Below are positions 47,147 to 54,502 of a DNA stretch of 55,507 nt, in pieces (the first letter of the stretch is position 1; every line of letters starts with the position of its first letter). The position numbers and the translations under genes were made by a program. This stretch comes from Sulfurimicrobium sp. (GTDB lineage Bacteria > Pseudomonadota > Gammaproteobacteria > Burkholderiales > Sulfuricellaceae). The notes beneath the pieces are model-generated. The model was given only the letters and a program-made list of their open reading frames with translations. It was not told the origin of the DNA and did no database searches. The stretch is from NCBI GenBank assembly GCA_030652035.1, contig JAUSBJ010000006.1, positions 1 through 55,507 on the forward strand, in the 5' to 3' direction.

Positions 47147-47854
47147 ATGGCAAAACTGGTTTTAAGCCTGGACGGCAACGTACTCGGATATCATTTTCTC
47201 GAAAAGGAACGCTTTGGCATTGGCCGCAAGCCGAGTAACGAGTTGCACATCGATGATTCGTCAGTCAGCAAGGAACACGCGGTCATTGTCACCGTGGGCA
47301 ATGACCAGATCCTGGAAGACCTGGGCAGCACCAACGGCACACTGGTGAATGGAATCAAGATCAAGAAGCACATTTTGCAGAACAACGATGCGATCGATAT
47401 TGGCCGCTATCAACTCAGATATATCAACCAGAAGGCCAGACCTGGTGTTGATTCCGACCGCACCATCATGATGATGCCGGTAATGAACCCGAGGCGCGGC
47501 GAAGGGCGATCGGAAACCTCGGCACAAACAAGCGGTCAAGCAGGCGCTGCGGTTTCGGTGGCGCGTGCGGCCAACGACATTTTCCCCCTCGGGGGCATTC
47601 AGGGTCTTGAAGGGCCTCATGCCGGTCAGACCCTGGAATTAAACCGCCCGCTCGCGACCTTTGGAAAGGAAGGTATCCAGGTGGCAGTCATCAACCGCCG
47701 TCCGCACGGTTATTCCATCACACGGGTGGAAGGCAAAAAGCAGCCGCTGGTCAATGGACTGGCAATCAGCGAAGAAGCGCAACTGCTGCAGGACGGCGAT
47801 CAAATCGAAGTGGGCGGAGAAATACTACGTTTTTTTCTGAAAAAACAGGCCTAG
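47147..47854 (+). CDS. FHA-domain protein (second copy)
   Basis: 235 residues. N-terminal FHA domain with GIGRKPSNELHIDD, SKEHAVI and GSTNGTLVNG (about 20-72), all phosphothreonine-contacting residues present. A Gly/Ala/Ser-rich linker (about 100-145) precedes a degenerate second FHA-like domain (LATFGKEGIQVAVINRR ... VNGLAISEEAQLLQDGDQIEVGGE). Domain layout matches the first copy. Likely phosphopeptide adaptor for the adjacent kinase; its binding partner is not in sight. Confidence 0.9.
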   Translation: MAKLVLSLDGNVLGYHFLEKERFGIGRKPSNELHIDDSSVSKEHAVIVTVGNDQILEDLGSTNGTLVNGIKIKKHILQNNDAIDIGRYQLRYINQKARPGVDSDRTIMMMPVMNPRRGEGRSETSAQTSGQAGAAVSVARAANDIFPLGGIQGLEGPHAGQTLELNRPLATFGKEGIQVAVINRRPHGYSITRVEGKKQPLVNGLAISEEAQLLQDGDQIEVGGEILRFFLKKQA

Positions 47855-47877
47855 TGTAGCGCGGCACACCACACTAG
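47851..47877. terminator. Weak hairpin spanning two convergent stop codons
   Basis: CTAGTGT (47851-47857) pairs with ACACTAG (47871-47877). The dyad includes the TAG stop of the FHA gene on one strand and the TAG stop of the YciK-like gene on the other, 19 bp apart. It lacks a T-run, so terminator function is uncertain. Confidence 0.35.
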
Positions 47878-48611
47878 CACTCGACTATCTGGCCGCTCAC
47901 GCCGCGGCTGTCGCTTCCCATCAGATACAGATACTGAGACATCAGGGTTTCCGGCAAGGGCAATGATTCCAGCACCTCGCCGGGATGCGTCCTGACGCGC
48001 TGGGTCGATTGCACCGGGCCCGGAACAATCCCGTTGATGCGCAGATTGGGATGCAATTCCAGCTCCTGCGCCCACATCTTCACCAGCACCTCGCCTGCCG
48101 CTTTGGATACGGCAAAACTGCCCCAGTACGCTGCCGGCGCATGGCCATGCGTTTCCGAAGTCATGAGGATTGAGGCATCCGGCGATGCTTTCAGCAAAGG
48201 CAGGCAGGCGCGGGTCAGGGCAAAGGGTGCCATGAGATTGACGCGCAATGAAACCTGCCACTGCTCGAGGGTGTGCTCCTCCAGACTGCGCAATCCATCG
48301 AGGTGGGAAGCATTGTGCAGAATGCCGTCAAGCCGGGAAAACTGGCGCCGGATTCCCGTCGCCAGCGCTTCGAAATCCTTGTCCCCGGCACTGAACAGGT
48401 CGAGCGGGAAAATAGCCGCCTGAGGCCAGCCTGCCGCCTCGATTTCATCATAGACCGCCTCGAGCTTCTCCACCTTGCGCCCGTGCAGAATAACCGTCGC
48501 GCCGTGGGAGGCAAAAGCCAGTGCCGCAGTGCGGCCGATGCTCTGGCCTGCGCCAGTCACCAGAATCACGCGATCCTGGAGCAGATTTTGGGCTGGCTGA
48601 TAATTTTTCAT
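47874..48611 (-). CDS. yciK: YciK-like short-chain dehydrogenase
   Basis: 245-residue SDR oxidoreductase. Rossmann motif VTGAGQSIGR (about 18-27), NAS at HNASHLDG, and the catalytic triad region with Ser (LMTSETHG) and the usual Tyr-x-x-x-Lys replaced: here the segment reads YWGSFAVSKAAGEVL, so Tyr and Lys are 8 residues apart and Phe/Ser lie in the YxxxK position. That matches YciK-type proteins (where the catalytic Tyr is shifted or absent). A good promoter is upstream. The physiological substrate is unknown. Confidence 0.88.
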   Translation of the reverse strand: MKNYQPAQNLLQDRVILVTGAGQSIGRTAALAFASHGATVILHGRKVEKLEAVYDEIEAAGWPQAAIFPLDLFSAGDKDFEALATGIRRQFSRLDGILHNASHLDGLRSLEEHTLEQWQVSLRVNLMAPFALTRACLPLLKASPDASILMTSETHGHAPAAYWGSFAVSKAAGEVLVKMWAQELELHPNLRINGIVPGPVQSTQRVRTHPGEVLESLPLPETLMSQYLYLMGSDSRGVSGQIVEC

Positions 48612-48643
48612 GGGAATCCGTCATCGTGATTTCGAATTCGCGA

Positions 48644-48672
48644 ATTATAGCGGATATCCCGGTCCGGCTTAA
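48644..48672 (-). promoter_or_regulatory. Promoter of the YciK-like gene
   Basis: Minus strand TTAAGC (48667-48672), 17-bp spacer, perfect TATAAT (48644-48649), with a TCGCG discriminator, about 33 bp before the ATG. Confidence 0.5.
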
Positions 48673-48836
48673 CAAGGGGAATTCAAAACACCATCAGGCA
48701 AGGATTTCGCGGGCAAAAAACGGGCGTTACATCGAACAAACAAATACTTGAATGCTGTTTTTGGTGTGATAAAGCCCAAACCCATTACCGATCACGAAGT
48801 GTTTTTTGGTTTAAAGCGCTCTGGTTTGTTCCAGGC

Positions 48837-50168
48837 CTAGGGCTCCGGCGACAGGGTCTGTCCAGAAAGAGGCGCGGCATCGTGTGCCGAAACGAGGCTG
48901 GCTGAGCCTGCTTCCTCGGCAAGACGATTGGCAAGCTGGGCGCGTTCCGCATCGCCGAGGATGCCGAACAGGATGGCGAGATTCTTCAAGGTTGGCACAT
49001 GGCGCGGATCGGACATGGATACCGTGGCCAGTTCATCGGCCACTGAGCGCACCTCGTTCCCCGTTAACTGTCCATCTTGCGGCTGCTTGGCTATTTTTCT
49101 GCTCAAACTCACCAGCCGGGTAATCGCGCGCAGATTGCAGATGGCGGCACCTCCTGGCGTGGATACATGCTCTTTGCCCGTTGCTTCATCCTTGGCCGGA
49201 CACCACGGACTCAGCCTGTACAAGACCTCTTGTTCAGCATATTGGGCGGGTGTACCGTTAAGCACCTCAACAGCCAGCAACTGGTCGATGAATGCTTTGG
49301 CGTCGGCTGCAAGCCCTTCACTGCGTGCTGGAATGCTGGCCCGGTCGTCATAGGCCATCAATGCGGAAGCAAAGCGCGAGACCGACAGCAGGGGGGCACA
49401 AGGGCCGGTGCAAAACCCAGTGGAACGCAGCCAGCCACTCTGCCCGGACTGCATGCCCACCTGAACCCATGCGCCCTGACGCCGTTGCAGGTAATAAATG
49501 CTACCCAAGGGCAGCTGTCCCGCAAAAGGCGCGTTGTCATTCGGCGTCGCACGCAAACGATCCAGGTCCGCTGCGATTGAAACCAGGCTCAGGGCTTGTT
49601 CCGACGGCAGTTCCAGGCGCTGGGTCAACATCCGGTCCGGCCCGATGCGGTGCACCAGCCGGCCACGGCCTATCTCCGGCGGCATGTTGAAGGAAAAACT
49701 GAACGCCGAGCGCATCACCGAAGGCGAGAGTTGCATGAAACTGTCGATGCGTACCCGTTCGCCGCTACGCCGGATGGTGCCCCATATGGCCACCTGCACG
49801 CCCTGCGACTCGATCAGCGGCTCGACCTTGTCGAAATAGCGCAGTTTTCTTTCCTCGCTGGCCTTGCCGAGGTTGCCCACGTAGCGGAGCACGCCGACAG
49901 AACTGACCTTGCTGTTCATCAACAGATCGTGGCTCAGAATGCTTGCCACGGCGTTGCCAAGTCCGGTGCCGTCTGGGTCATCGAAGGTGAACACCGCGAA
50001 GCGGTAGCGCGCCTTGCCAATATGCTGCTGGGCCTTGCCATCGCGCAGCAGTTGCAGTTCCTTTTCGATATCCAGTTGCATGCCTGCTGAGGCCGCTCCG
50101 GAAAAAAACAGCGCGGCCAGCGCGATGAGCCACATCCGGAAACCCCGCTTTGTGTTCGTCAGCATCAT
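48837..50168 (-). CDS. Exported TolB/FlgO-like and SH3-like domain protein
   Basis: 443 residues. Signal peptide (about 12-28, ALFFSGAASA). Residues about 45-150 resemble the TolB-N/FlgO/CsgG-like fold: AVFTFDDPDGTGLGNAVASIL and AIWGTIRRSGERVRIDSFMQL recall the 'LEGSVRRxGDRVRV' pattern of that family. Residues about 205-245 look like a bacterial SH3 domain (PLGSIYYLQRRQGAWVQVGMQSGQSGWL). The C-terminal third is helical and TPR-like. Its ATG overlaps the upstream gene's stop by 4 nt. Not a family I can name; it seems to be a periplasmic partner of the TIR cluster. Confidence 0.7.
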   Translation of the reverse strand: MMLTNTKRGFRMWLIALAALFFSGAASAGMQLDIEKELQLLRDGKAQQHIGKARYRFAVFTFDDPDGTGLGNAVASILSHDLLMNSKVSSVGVLRYVGNLGKASEERKLRYFDKVEPLIESQGVQVAIWGTIRRSGERVRIDSFMQLSPSVMRSAFSFSFNMPPEIGRGRLVHRIGPDRMLTQRLELPSEQALSLVSIAADLDRLRATPNDNAPFAGQLPLGSIYYLQRRQGAWVQVGMQSGQSGWLRSTGFCTGPCAPLLSVSRFASALMAYDDRASIPARSEGLAADAKAFIDQLLAVEVLNGTPAQYAEQEVLYRLSPWCPAKDEATGKEHVSTPGGAAICNLRAITRLVSLSRKIAKQPQDGQLTGNEVRSVADELATVSMSDPRHVPTLKNLAILFGILGDAERAQLANRLAEEAGSASLVSAHDAAPLSGQTLSPEP

Positions 50169-51181
50169 TGCCCACCTCCCGTCAGCAATCCTTTATTGGG
50201 CAACTTGGCCTGACAGGATTTGCGCAACTCGATCAGCACCGTTGACTTGCCCAGGGCGGATTCTGCCGCCATGGAAAACTCCACGCACTCTGCGTAACGC
50301 CCTTCCTTCAGATAGGCTCTGAGCAAAGCGATCATGATGGGTTCCAGCGCCGCATGGCCAAGATCGGCAGAGGACGGCAGGTCGAGATTCATCTCCGGCG
50401 TGGAAGCCAGCGTCGGCAAGCTGGCGGAATCCGCATAGCGTGCCGAAACCTGCATATCGACTTTGAATTTGTTGTTCACGGGCGCCGCCTCGCCCACCAC
50501 GAAAGCGTCGGCCTTGAGAGCCCGCGCCCAATCTGAATGCTCCTTCAGGGTTCTGGGCAGGGCATTGGGGCAAGCGAACACCGATGGCTGCTGGGCCGGT
50601 GGCAGATGCGTCTTCTGAATCTCGGTCAAAAGATCATACTCAAGTACCGCCCTGACCCGCCGGGACAGATCGAGATCATGGGTGGCCGAGGCAGGCGCCC
50701 GTACATGGCCGATCACCACGCTTCGTCCCGGCTCCGGAACACACCCGACGGCCTCGTTGCGTGATAAAGAGACCTTGTAACTCAGCTGGTCAGCCTGCCC
50801 CGAGGTCACGACCACATTACGTGGCTGCAAGGCATACCCCGGCTGCGAGACCTCCAGGGTATACGTCTGCGGTGCCGGCTTCACAGGCAAATTCACAAAC
50901 ATCTGGAAGACCCCATCGGGCTCGGTGGTACCCACGCTGAGGGGCGTTTGTCCGCTGATCAAAGCCACCCGCGCGCCACCCACCGCCTGCCCGGTAATCG
51001 AATCAGTGACCACTCCGGAGATATTGGTAGCCGCCTGGGCCGCCAACGACAAGCCCCACACCAGGATTCCCAGCGTCATTGCAATCACCGCAGGCAGGCC
51101 AGGTCTAACGCAAGCAGCATGAAGCCAGGCTTCGCGCCAGCCTGTTCTGTCTGGTTCAAAGCGGATCAATGACCACCCCAT
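50165..51181 (-). CDS. Exported protein with carboxypeptidase-regulatory-like domain
   Basis: 338 residues from the ATG at 51181, chosen because GGAGG lies 5 nt before it; longer frames reach back into the TIR gene and lack such a site. An N-terminal helix (about 30-50, VIAMTLGILVWGLSLAAQA) is a signal or anchor. A CarboxypepD_reg Ig-like domain follows (about 53-130, ISGVVTDSITGQAVGGARVAL). The rest (about 145-300, RSVVIGHVRAP ... ADAFVVGEAAPVNNKFKVDMQVSARY) again has a TolB/CsgG-like rhythm. Start overlaps the end of the TIR gene by 26 nt, and stop overlaps the next gene. Confidence 0.72.
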   Translation of the reverse strand: MGWSLIRFEPDRTGWREAWLHAACVRPGLPAVIAMTLGILVWGLSLAAQAATNISGVVTDSITGQAVGGARVALISGQTPLSVGTTEPDGVFQMFVNLPVKPAPQTYTLEVSQPGYALQPRNVVVTSGQADQLSYKVSLSRNEAVGCVPEPGRSVVIGHVRAPASATHDLDLSRRVRAVLEYDLLTEIQKTHLPPAQQPSVFACPNALPRTLKEHSDWARALKADAFVVGEAAPVNNKFKVDMQVSARYADSASLPTLASTPEMNLDLPSSADLGHAALEPIMIALLRAYLKEGRYAECVEFSMAAESALGKSTVLIELRKSCQAKLPNKGLLTGGGQ

Positions 51182-51923
51182 ACCCACCTCCAAAATCCAC
51201 ATTGATGCGTGATCGCGGACACCCAGTAACAGCCTGCTTGCCAAGCGGACTGCCATCCCGCCCGCGCAGCATTGCACTCCATGTGGCATCCGGCTGGTTG
51301 AAAGGGCCGACTTCAAACGGCACAGGCGCACGTCCCAGGCTGAGCGCCGTGGTGCCAGCCGGCGTGGTGATATCCAGGGCCAAGCCGCTGGCATCCTGGG
51401 CAATCAGCATGGCTGACAGGCGGCATGGAGGCAGCGTGCGCTCCATGCCCCACCAGCCGACCCCAGCCAGGAACAATGCCACGGCAATGACACCTCCCCC
51501 GATGCGCAGCCAGCGGCTCCGAGCCCATCGGCTGAACAGGCCATCGACCTCCGCCACCGTCTCCGCCACCAGGTTGCCCTGCGGTTGCAGCACGGTAATC
51601 GCACTCAAATAGGGTGGAATGTCGCCGAATGGCGTAGGTTTGGCCATCACCGGCAGGACATGGCCCCGCGGGTTGGGAAACTGCTCGCGCGCGAACTTCA
51701 GCTCGGTCATCGTGTAGCGGCCGGGCTGGATCGACAGCGGGGACACCAGGAACAAATACAGGTCGCACGCAGCGATCGCTGCACGTATCTGGGCATCGTA
51801 CCCCTCCCCCTCGGGCAGATTATCCTTGTCAAGGAATACCGTATGGCCTTCAGTACGCAGACGGACAGCCAATTCATCCGCGATTGGCCGTTCTTCGCTC
51901 GCATAGGATATGAATATCTTCAT
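51156..51923 (-). CDS. TIR-domain membrane protein
   Basis: 255 residues. N-terminal TIR domain (about 1-125): IFISYASEER box 1, HTVFLDKDNLPEGEGY box 2, and a candidate NADase catalytic Glu74 in LVSPLSIQPGRYTMTELKFA, positioned like the Glu of active bacterial and SARM1 TIRs. A transmembrane helix follows (about 137-155, GGGVIAVALFLAGVGWW), then a roughly 95-residue exported C-terminal domain with two Cys. The TIR would face the cytoplasm. Its end overlaps the next gene. TIR NADases act in defence or signalling; this one's trigger is unknown. Confidence 0.85.
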   Translation of the reverse strand: MKIFISYASEERPIADELAVRLRTEGHTVFLDKDNLPEGEGYDAQIRAAIAACDLYLFLVSPLSIQPGRYTMTELKFAREQFPNPRGHVLPVMAKPTPFGDIPPYLSAITVLQPQGNLVAETVAEVDGLFSRWARSRWLRIGGGVIAVALFLAGVGWWGMERTLPPCRLSAMLIAQDASGLALDITTPAGTTALSLGRAPVPFEVGPFNQPDATWSAMLRGRDGSPLGKQAVTGCPRSRINVDFGGGYGVVIDPL

Positions 51924-52029
51924 TCAGGCTCCGCCAGGCATCAGGCCATCGTAAGTGAATGCAATCATGTCGCCGATTTCCAGAAATACATCCTCAGCCA
52001 TATTGCCACCCTTTACCCCTCCTTGGTAA

Positions 52030-52833
52030 TCAAACGTCCTTCAACAGCGCCTGCCCGCGCTGGTAGCAATCGGTAAATCGATCCAGGCCGTGGGAACCGC
52101 CATTGATCAATCTGCGGGCATGGCGCAAGTCATATTCCATCAGCGCCTCCTTGATGGCGCGCTCCTTGGCCTTGATAAAACTGCACAAAAGTCGTGCGGC
52201 GATGAGCGGATCATTGGCCAGTTCGGGATTGTTGACCAGGTCTTCACCCAAGCCGATGGCCAGGCCGTGTTGCCGGTAGTTGGCTTTGCCGGTGAGCTGG
52301 ATGAAGCCGCGGCCGCGATAGCGTTCGCCGTCGCCCGGCTGGCTGTTGCCGATATCGGTGCGCCGATCATATCGGTCGAAAGGTTTTCCGCCGGGAGAGG
52401 TGTTCCATTGCGACTTTCCTTCGGAAATGGGCTCGAAACCTTCCGTTTCCGCCCGTATGGTGGCCAGCGCCATCAGCACCATGGGCTTGTCCGCCAGTTC
52501 GGCTTCAACCAGCCCTTGCAGCACGGTGGGCAGGTGCTTTTCGATGTTCCTGCGCGGGGTGAAGGGAAACATGACGCAGGTTTTCTCCACCGTGACCTGC
52601 GGAATGGCGCTGGGCAAGGTGGCTTCGCTCGTCAACCCCAAGGCTGAGAGGGTGCGAGGCCCCGCGATGCCGTCTGCCAGCAGCATCTGGCTGTACTGGA
52701 AACCACGCACCGCAGCCTCGGTGCCAGGGCCGAAATCACCGTCGATCCCGCCGGGGGGAAAGCCCAGCTCGGCCAGACGGGATTGCAAGAGCTTGACTTC
52801 ATCGCCGGATGATCCGGGGCGCAAGGTATTCAT
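52030..52833 (-). CDS. Peptidoglycan-binding GH19-type lysozyme (endolysin-like)
   Basis: 267 residues from the ATG at 52833, preceded by GGAGA. N-terminal PG_binding_1 domain (about 6-65, SGDEVKLLQSRLAELGFPPGGIDGDFGPGT), then a GH19 chitinase/lysozyme-like domain (about 90-260) with the catalytic Glu in ATIRAETEGFEP and the conserved YRGRGFIQLTGKANY loop. There is no signal peptide, which is typical of phage endolysins or of enzymes exported by another route. No other phage genes are nearby. It is upstream of the TIR gene on the same strand with a 106-bp gap. Confidence 0.85.
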   Translation of the reverse strand: MNTLRPGSSGDEVKLLQSRLAELGFPPGGIDGDFGPGTEAAVRGFQYSQMLLADGIAGPRTLSALGLTSEATLPSAIPQVTVEKTCVMFPFTPRRNIEKHLPTVLQGLVEAELADKPMVLMALATIRAETEGFEPISEGKSQWNTSPGGKPFDRYDRRTDIGNSQPGDGERYRGRGFIQLTGKANYRQHGLAIGLGEDLVNNPELANDPLIAARLLCSFIKAKERAIKEALMEYDLRHARRLINGGSHGLDRFTDCYQRGQALLKDV

Positions 52834-52884
52834 GATTGTTTGTCTCCTATCGTAGTTAGCGATCAAATCGATAATTTATGCTCA

Positions 52885-53037
52885 AAGAAGTGGCCCATTC
52901 ATTTGAACAGCAGCCGGAGTTTATTAAGTGGAAATTCTGCCGAATCTCACACTGCCAGTTTAACCGACGGTAGCATCACGGCATAAGCCTCATCTGGTGT
53001 TTTCTTACCCAAGCTCGAATGCGGCCTGGAGACGTCT
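52885..53037 (-). mobile_element. 3' end of an IS3-family element
   Basis: The minus strand translates to RPHSSLGKKTPDEAYA, the C-terminal signature of IS3-family OrfB transposases. After the stop the sequence runs to GAAGTGGCCCATTCATTTG near 52886-52904, which resembles the terminal inverted repeat of this group (AGTGGTCCCATT...). Only this end survives; the rest of the element is gone. Confidence 0.7.
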
Positions 53038-53261
53038 AGCGTCTGGTCCTCGCCGCCGGAGCGGTATTTGAGCGTGGCGCCCACCAGGTATTTCTTGCCC
53101 AAAGGGCTGGGTCCAGCCGAGCCGGGCGCTGGGAGGCCGCCGACTTTCCTGCCAAATGCCATCCGGAATAACCGGCGCACGGACCTGTCCGCCACGCCAA
53201 GGACCGCTTCGGCAAGCGCGGGATGTGGTGCGCGTGTTTCCATTGTTAGCGTCTTCATCAT
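52947..53261 (-). CDS. Small chimeric ORF ending in transposase sequence
   Basis: 105 residues from the ATG at 53261, which has a good AAAGGTAGG site. The first ~75 residues (KTLTMETRAPHPALAEAVLGVADRSV-type start, basic middle RLFRMAFGRKVGG, Gly/Pro-rich stretch) match no family I recognise. The last ~25 residues are the IS3 transposase tail, so the original gene was truncated and given a foreign 3' end by the insertion. It follows the glutaredoxin gene by 31 nt on the same strand. It may not be functional. Confidence 0.5.
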   Translation of the reverse strand: MMKTLTMETRAPHPALAEAVLGVADRSVRRLFRMAFGRKVGGLPAPGSAGPSPLGKKYLVGATLKYRSGGEDQTLDVSRPHSSLGKKTPDEAYAVMLPSVKLAV

Positions 53262-53292
53262 TGACCTACCTTTAAAGTATGAGTGCACTGCC

Positions 53293-53856
53293 TCATTTCC
53301 CGAGCAGGGAAATAAATTGCTCCGAATCGAATCCATCTTTCATGTACTGCCCGCGTACCACCAGATACGGCACCCCAACGCCGCCAAGCGAGCGGAACGC
53401 GCTTTCGCACGCCATGTCCGCTTGGGTATCGCATTCTGTGAAGGCAAAGCCGTTCTGCCTGAGCCAGCCCTTGGCCTGGGCGCAATAGGGACAATCGGTG
53501 GTGGTGTAGATCACCACGTCTTCCGGTTTGGTCGATGCCGCCAGCGTCTGCAAGTCGCCGGCGGGAGCTTCCCGGACGACATCCGTGTTCGCATCGGACT
53601 TGTTGCGATCCATGTTCACGCCTGCCCACGCGCCATAGAGCAGCGCAATAAATAGGATCAGCTTGAACCAGGGGAAACCGTTGTCCTGCGTCTCGATAGC
53701 GGCGTCATAGCGCGTCGTACCTGCCCAGGTCTGCATCGCGCTTCGCGCGGCATCGCCTGCCTTGACGTAGGCGACGCCGCAAGCCGGACATTGCCAGTCG
53801 GGGGCTTCATCGGTCTGTTGCCGCACATAGTTGCATTTAGGGCAAATGGTGGTCAT
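53293..53856 (-). CDS. Membrane-anchored zinc-ribbon glutaredoxin
   Basis: 187 residues. N-terminal zinc ribbon (CPKCNYVR ... CPACGVAY, about 5-28), a linker, one transmembrane helix (about 64-81, LILFIALLYGAWAGV), then a glutaredoxin domain (about 112-187) with the redox-active CPYC and the cis-Pro VPYL. With the ribbon in the cytoplasm the glutaredoxin domain would be periplasmic. Its substrate is unknown. The composition and order match 'glutaredoxin family' membrane proteins of betaproteobacteria. Confidence 0.88.
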   Translation of the reverse strand: MTTICPKCNYVRQQTDEAPDWQCPACGVAYVKAGDAARSAMQTWAGTTRYDAAIETQDNGFPWFKLILFIALLYGAWAGVNMDRNKSDANTDVVREAPAGDLQTLAASTKPEDVVIYTTTDCPYCAQAKGWLRQNGFAFTECDTQADMACESAFRSLGGVGVPYLVVRGQYMKDGFDSEQFISLLGK

Positions 53857-53947
53857 GGTGTGATGCCTTTGCTTGGTTCATGGTGATATCTGCTTGGCTT
53901 CATTCGACGCTACCGGGTGCGCCTTACGCGGGTTTCTTCTGTTTGTC

Positions 53948-54007
53948 ATAAATCGTGGTCTGTCCCCGGTTTTACTGATAAATCGTGGTCTGTCCCCGGT
54001 TTTACTG
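53948..54007 (+). repeat. Perfect 30-bp tandem repeat, two copies
   Basis: Two identical 30-bp units (53948-53977, 53978-54007) containing CGTGGTCTGTCCCCGGTTTT. The complement, CCGGGGACAGACCACG, is a short motif that recurs near REP-associated transposases in many proteobacteria. A partial third unit (GCGGTTTTAC) follows. It lies in a 226-bp gap (53857-54082) that has no other recognised feature. Confidence 0.88.
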
Positions 54008-54082
54008 CGGTTTTACGCCCCTCATTGAACAGAGGCAGGCTATGGGGCAGGCTTAAGGTAGTGCCATTGGGTAGCGTCCCCT

Positions 54083-54493
54083 TTATATCCTTATATCGCT
54101 TTTTCCCTTGGACAACCTCTTGAACGAATACGCAAGAAATAGACCTAGTGGGAAATAAATCATGGTGGCAATGAATAATCCACTCATGGACCCAATAAAT
54201 TCATTTATGGTTACCCCACTGCCCATTTCTGCTCGAACCACAATAGCGATAACGCCAAACACATAGGATATAACTGCAAATAGTGCAGCCACAGCAATAA
54301 TGGGAATATTCTTATTTTGTGGAATGCGCCCTGCCCGCCAACCAATCCATGAATATATGGCAAGAATTAGAGACACTCCCACAACAATGCCAACAGATGT
54401 GATAGCCCACAATTCGTCGATGGCACTCATAATGACAAGCCTGCATAACTCCGCAAGCAATGGCAAGTTAATTACTTTCGCCAAATTTTTCAT
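54083..54493 (-). CDS. Small polytopic membrane protein, candidate RHS immunity
   Basis: 136 residues with about three transmembrane helices (roughly 30-51, 63-88 and 102-125). A second in-frame ATG at 54430 (MSAIDELW) is also possible; neither has a strong ribosome site. No family recognised. It is 9 bp downstream of the RHS gene's stop, the position where immunity genes for RHS C-terminal toxins usually sit. If it is an immunity protein, a membrane location suggests the toxin acts on the membrane or in the periplasm. AT-rich relative to the RHS core. Confidence 0.6.
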   Translation of the reverse strand: MKNLAKVINLPLLAELCRLVIMSAIDELWAITSVGIVVGVSLILAIYSWIGWRAGRIPQNKNIPIIAVAALFAVISYVFGVIAIVVRAEMGSGVTINEFIGSMSGLFIATMIYFPLGLFLAYSFKRLSKGKSDIRI

Positions 54494-54502
54494 CTTCTGG
54501 CA

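Noticed and set aside
42081..47854. Type VI secretion locus
   Set aside because: Only regulatory-type genes (kinase, PP2C, FHA, TssQ-like) are present; no tssB, tssC, hcp, vgrG or clpV in the window.
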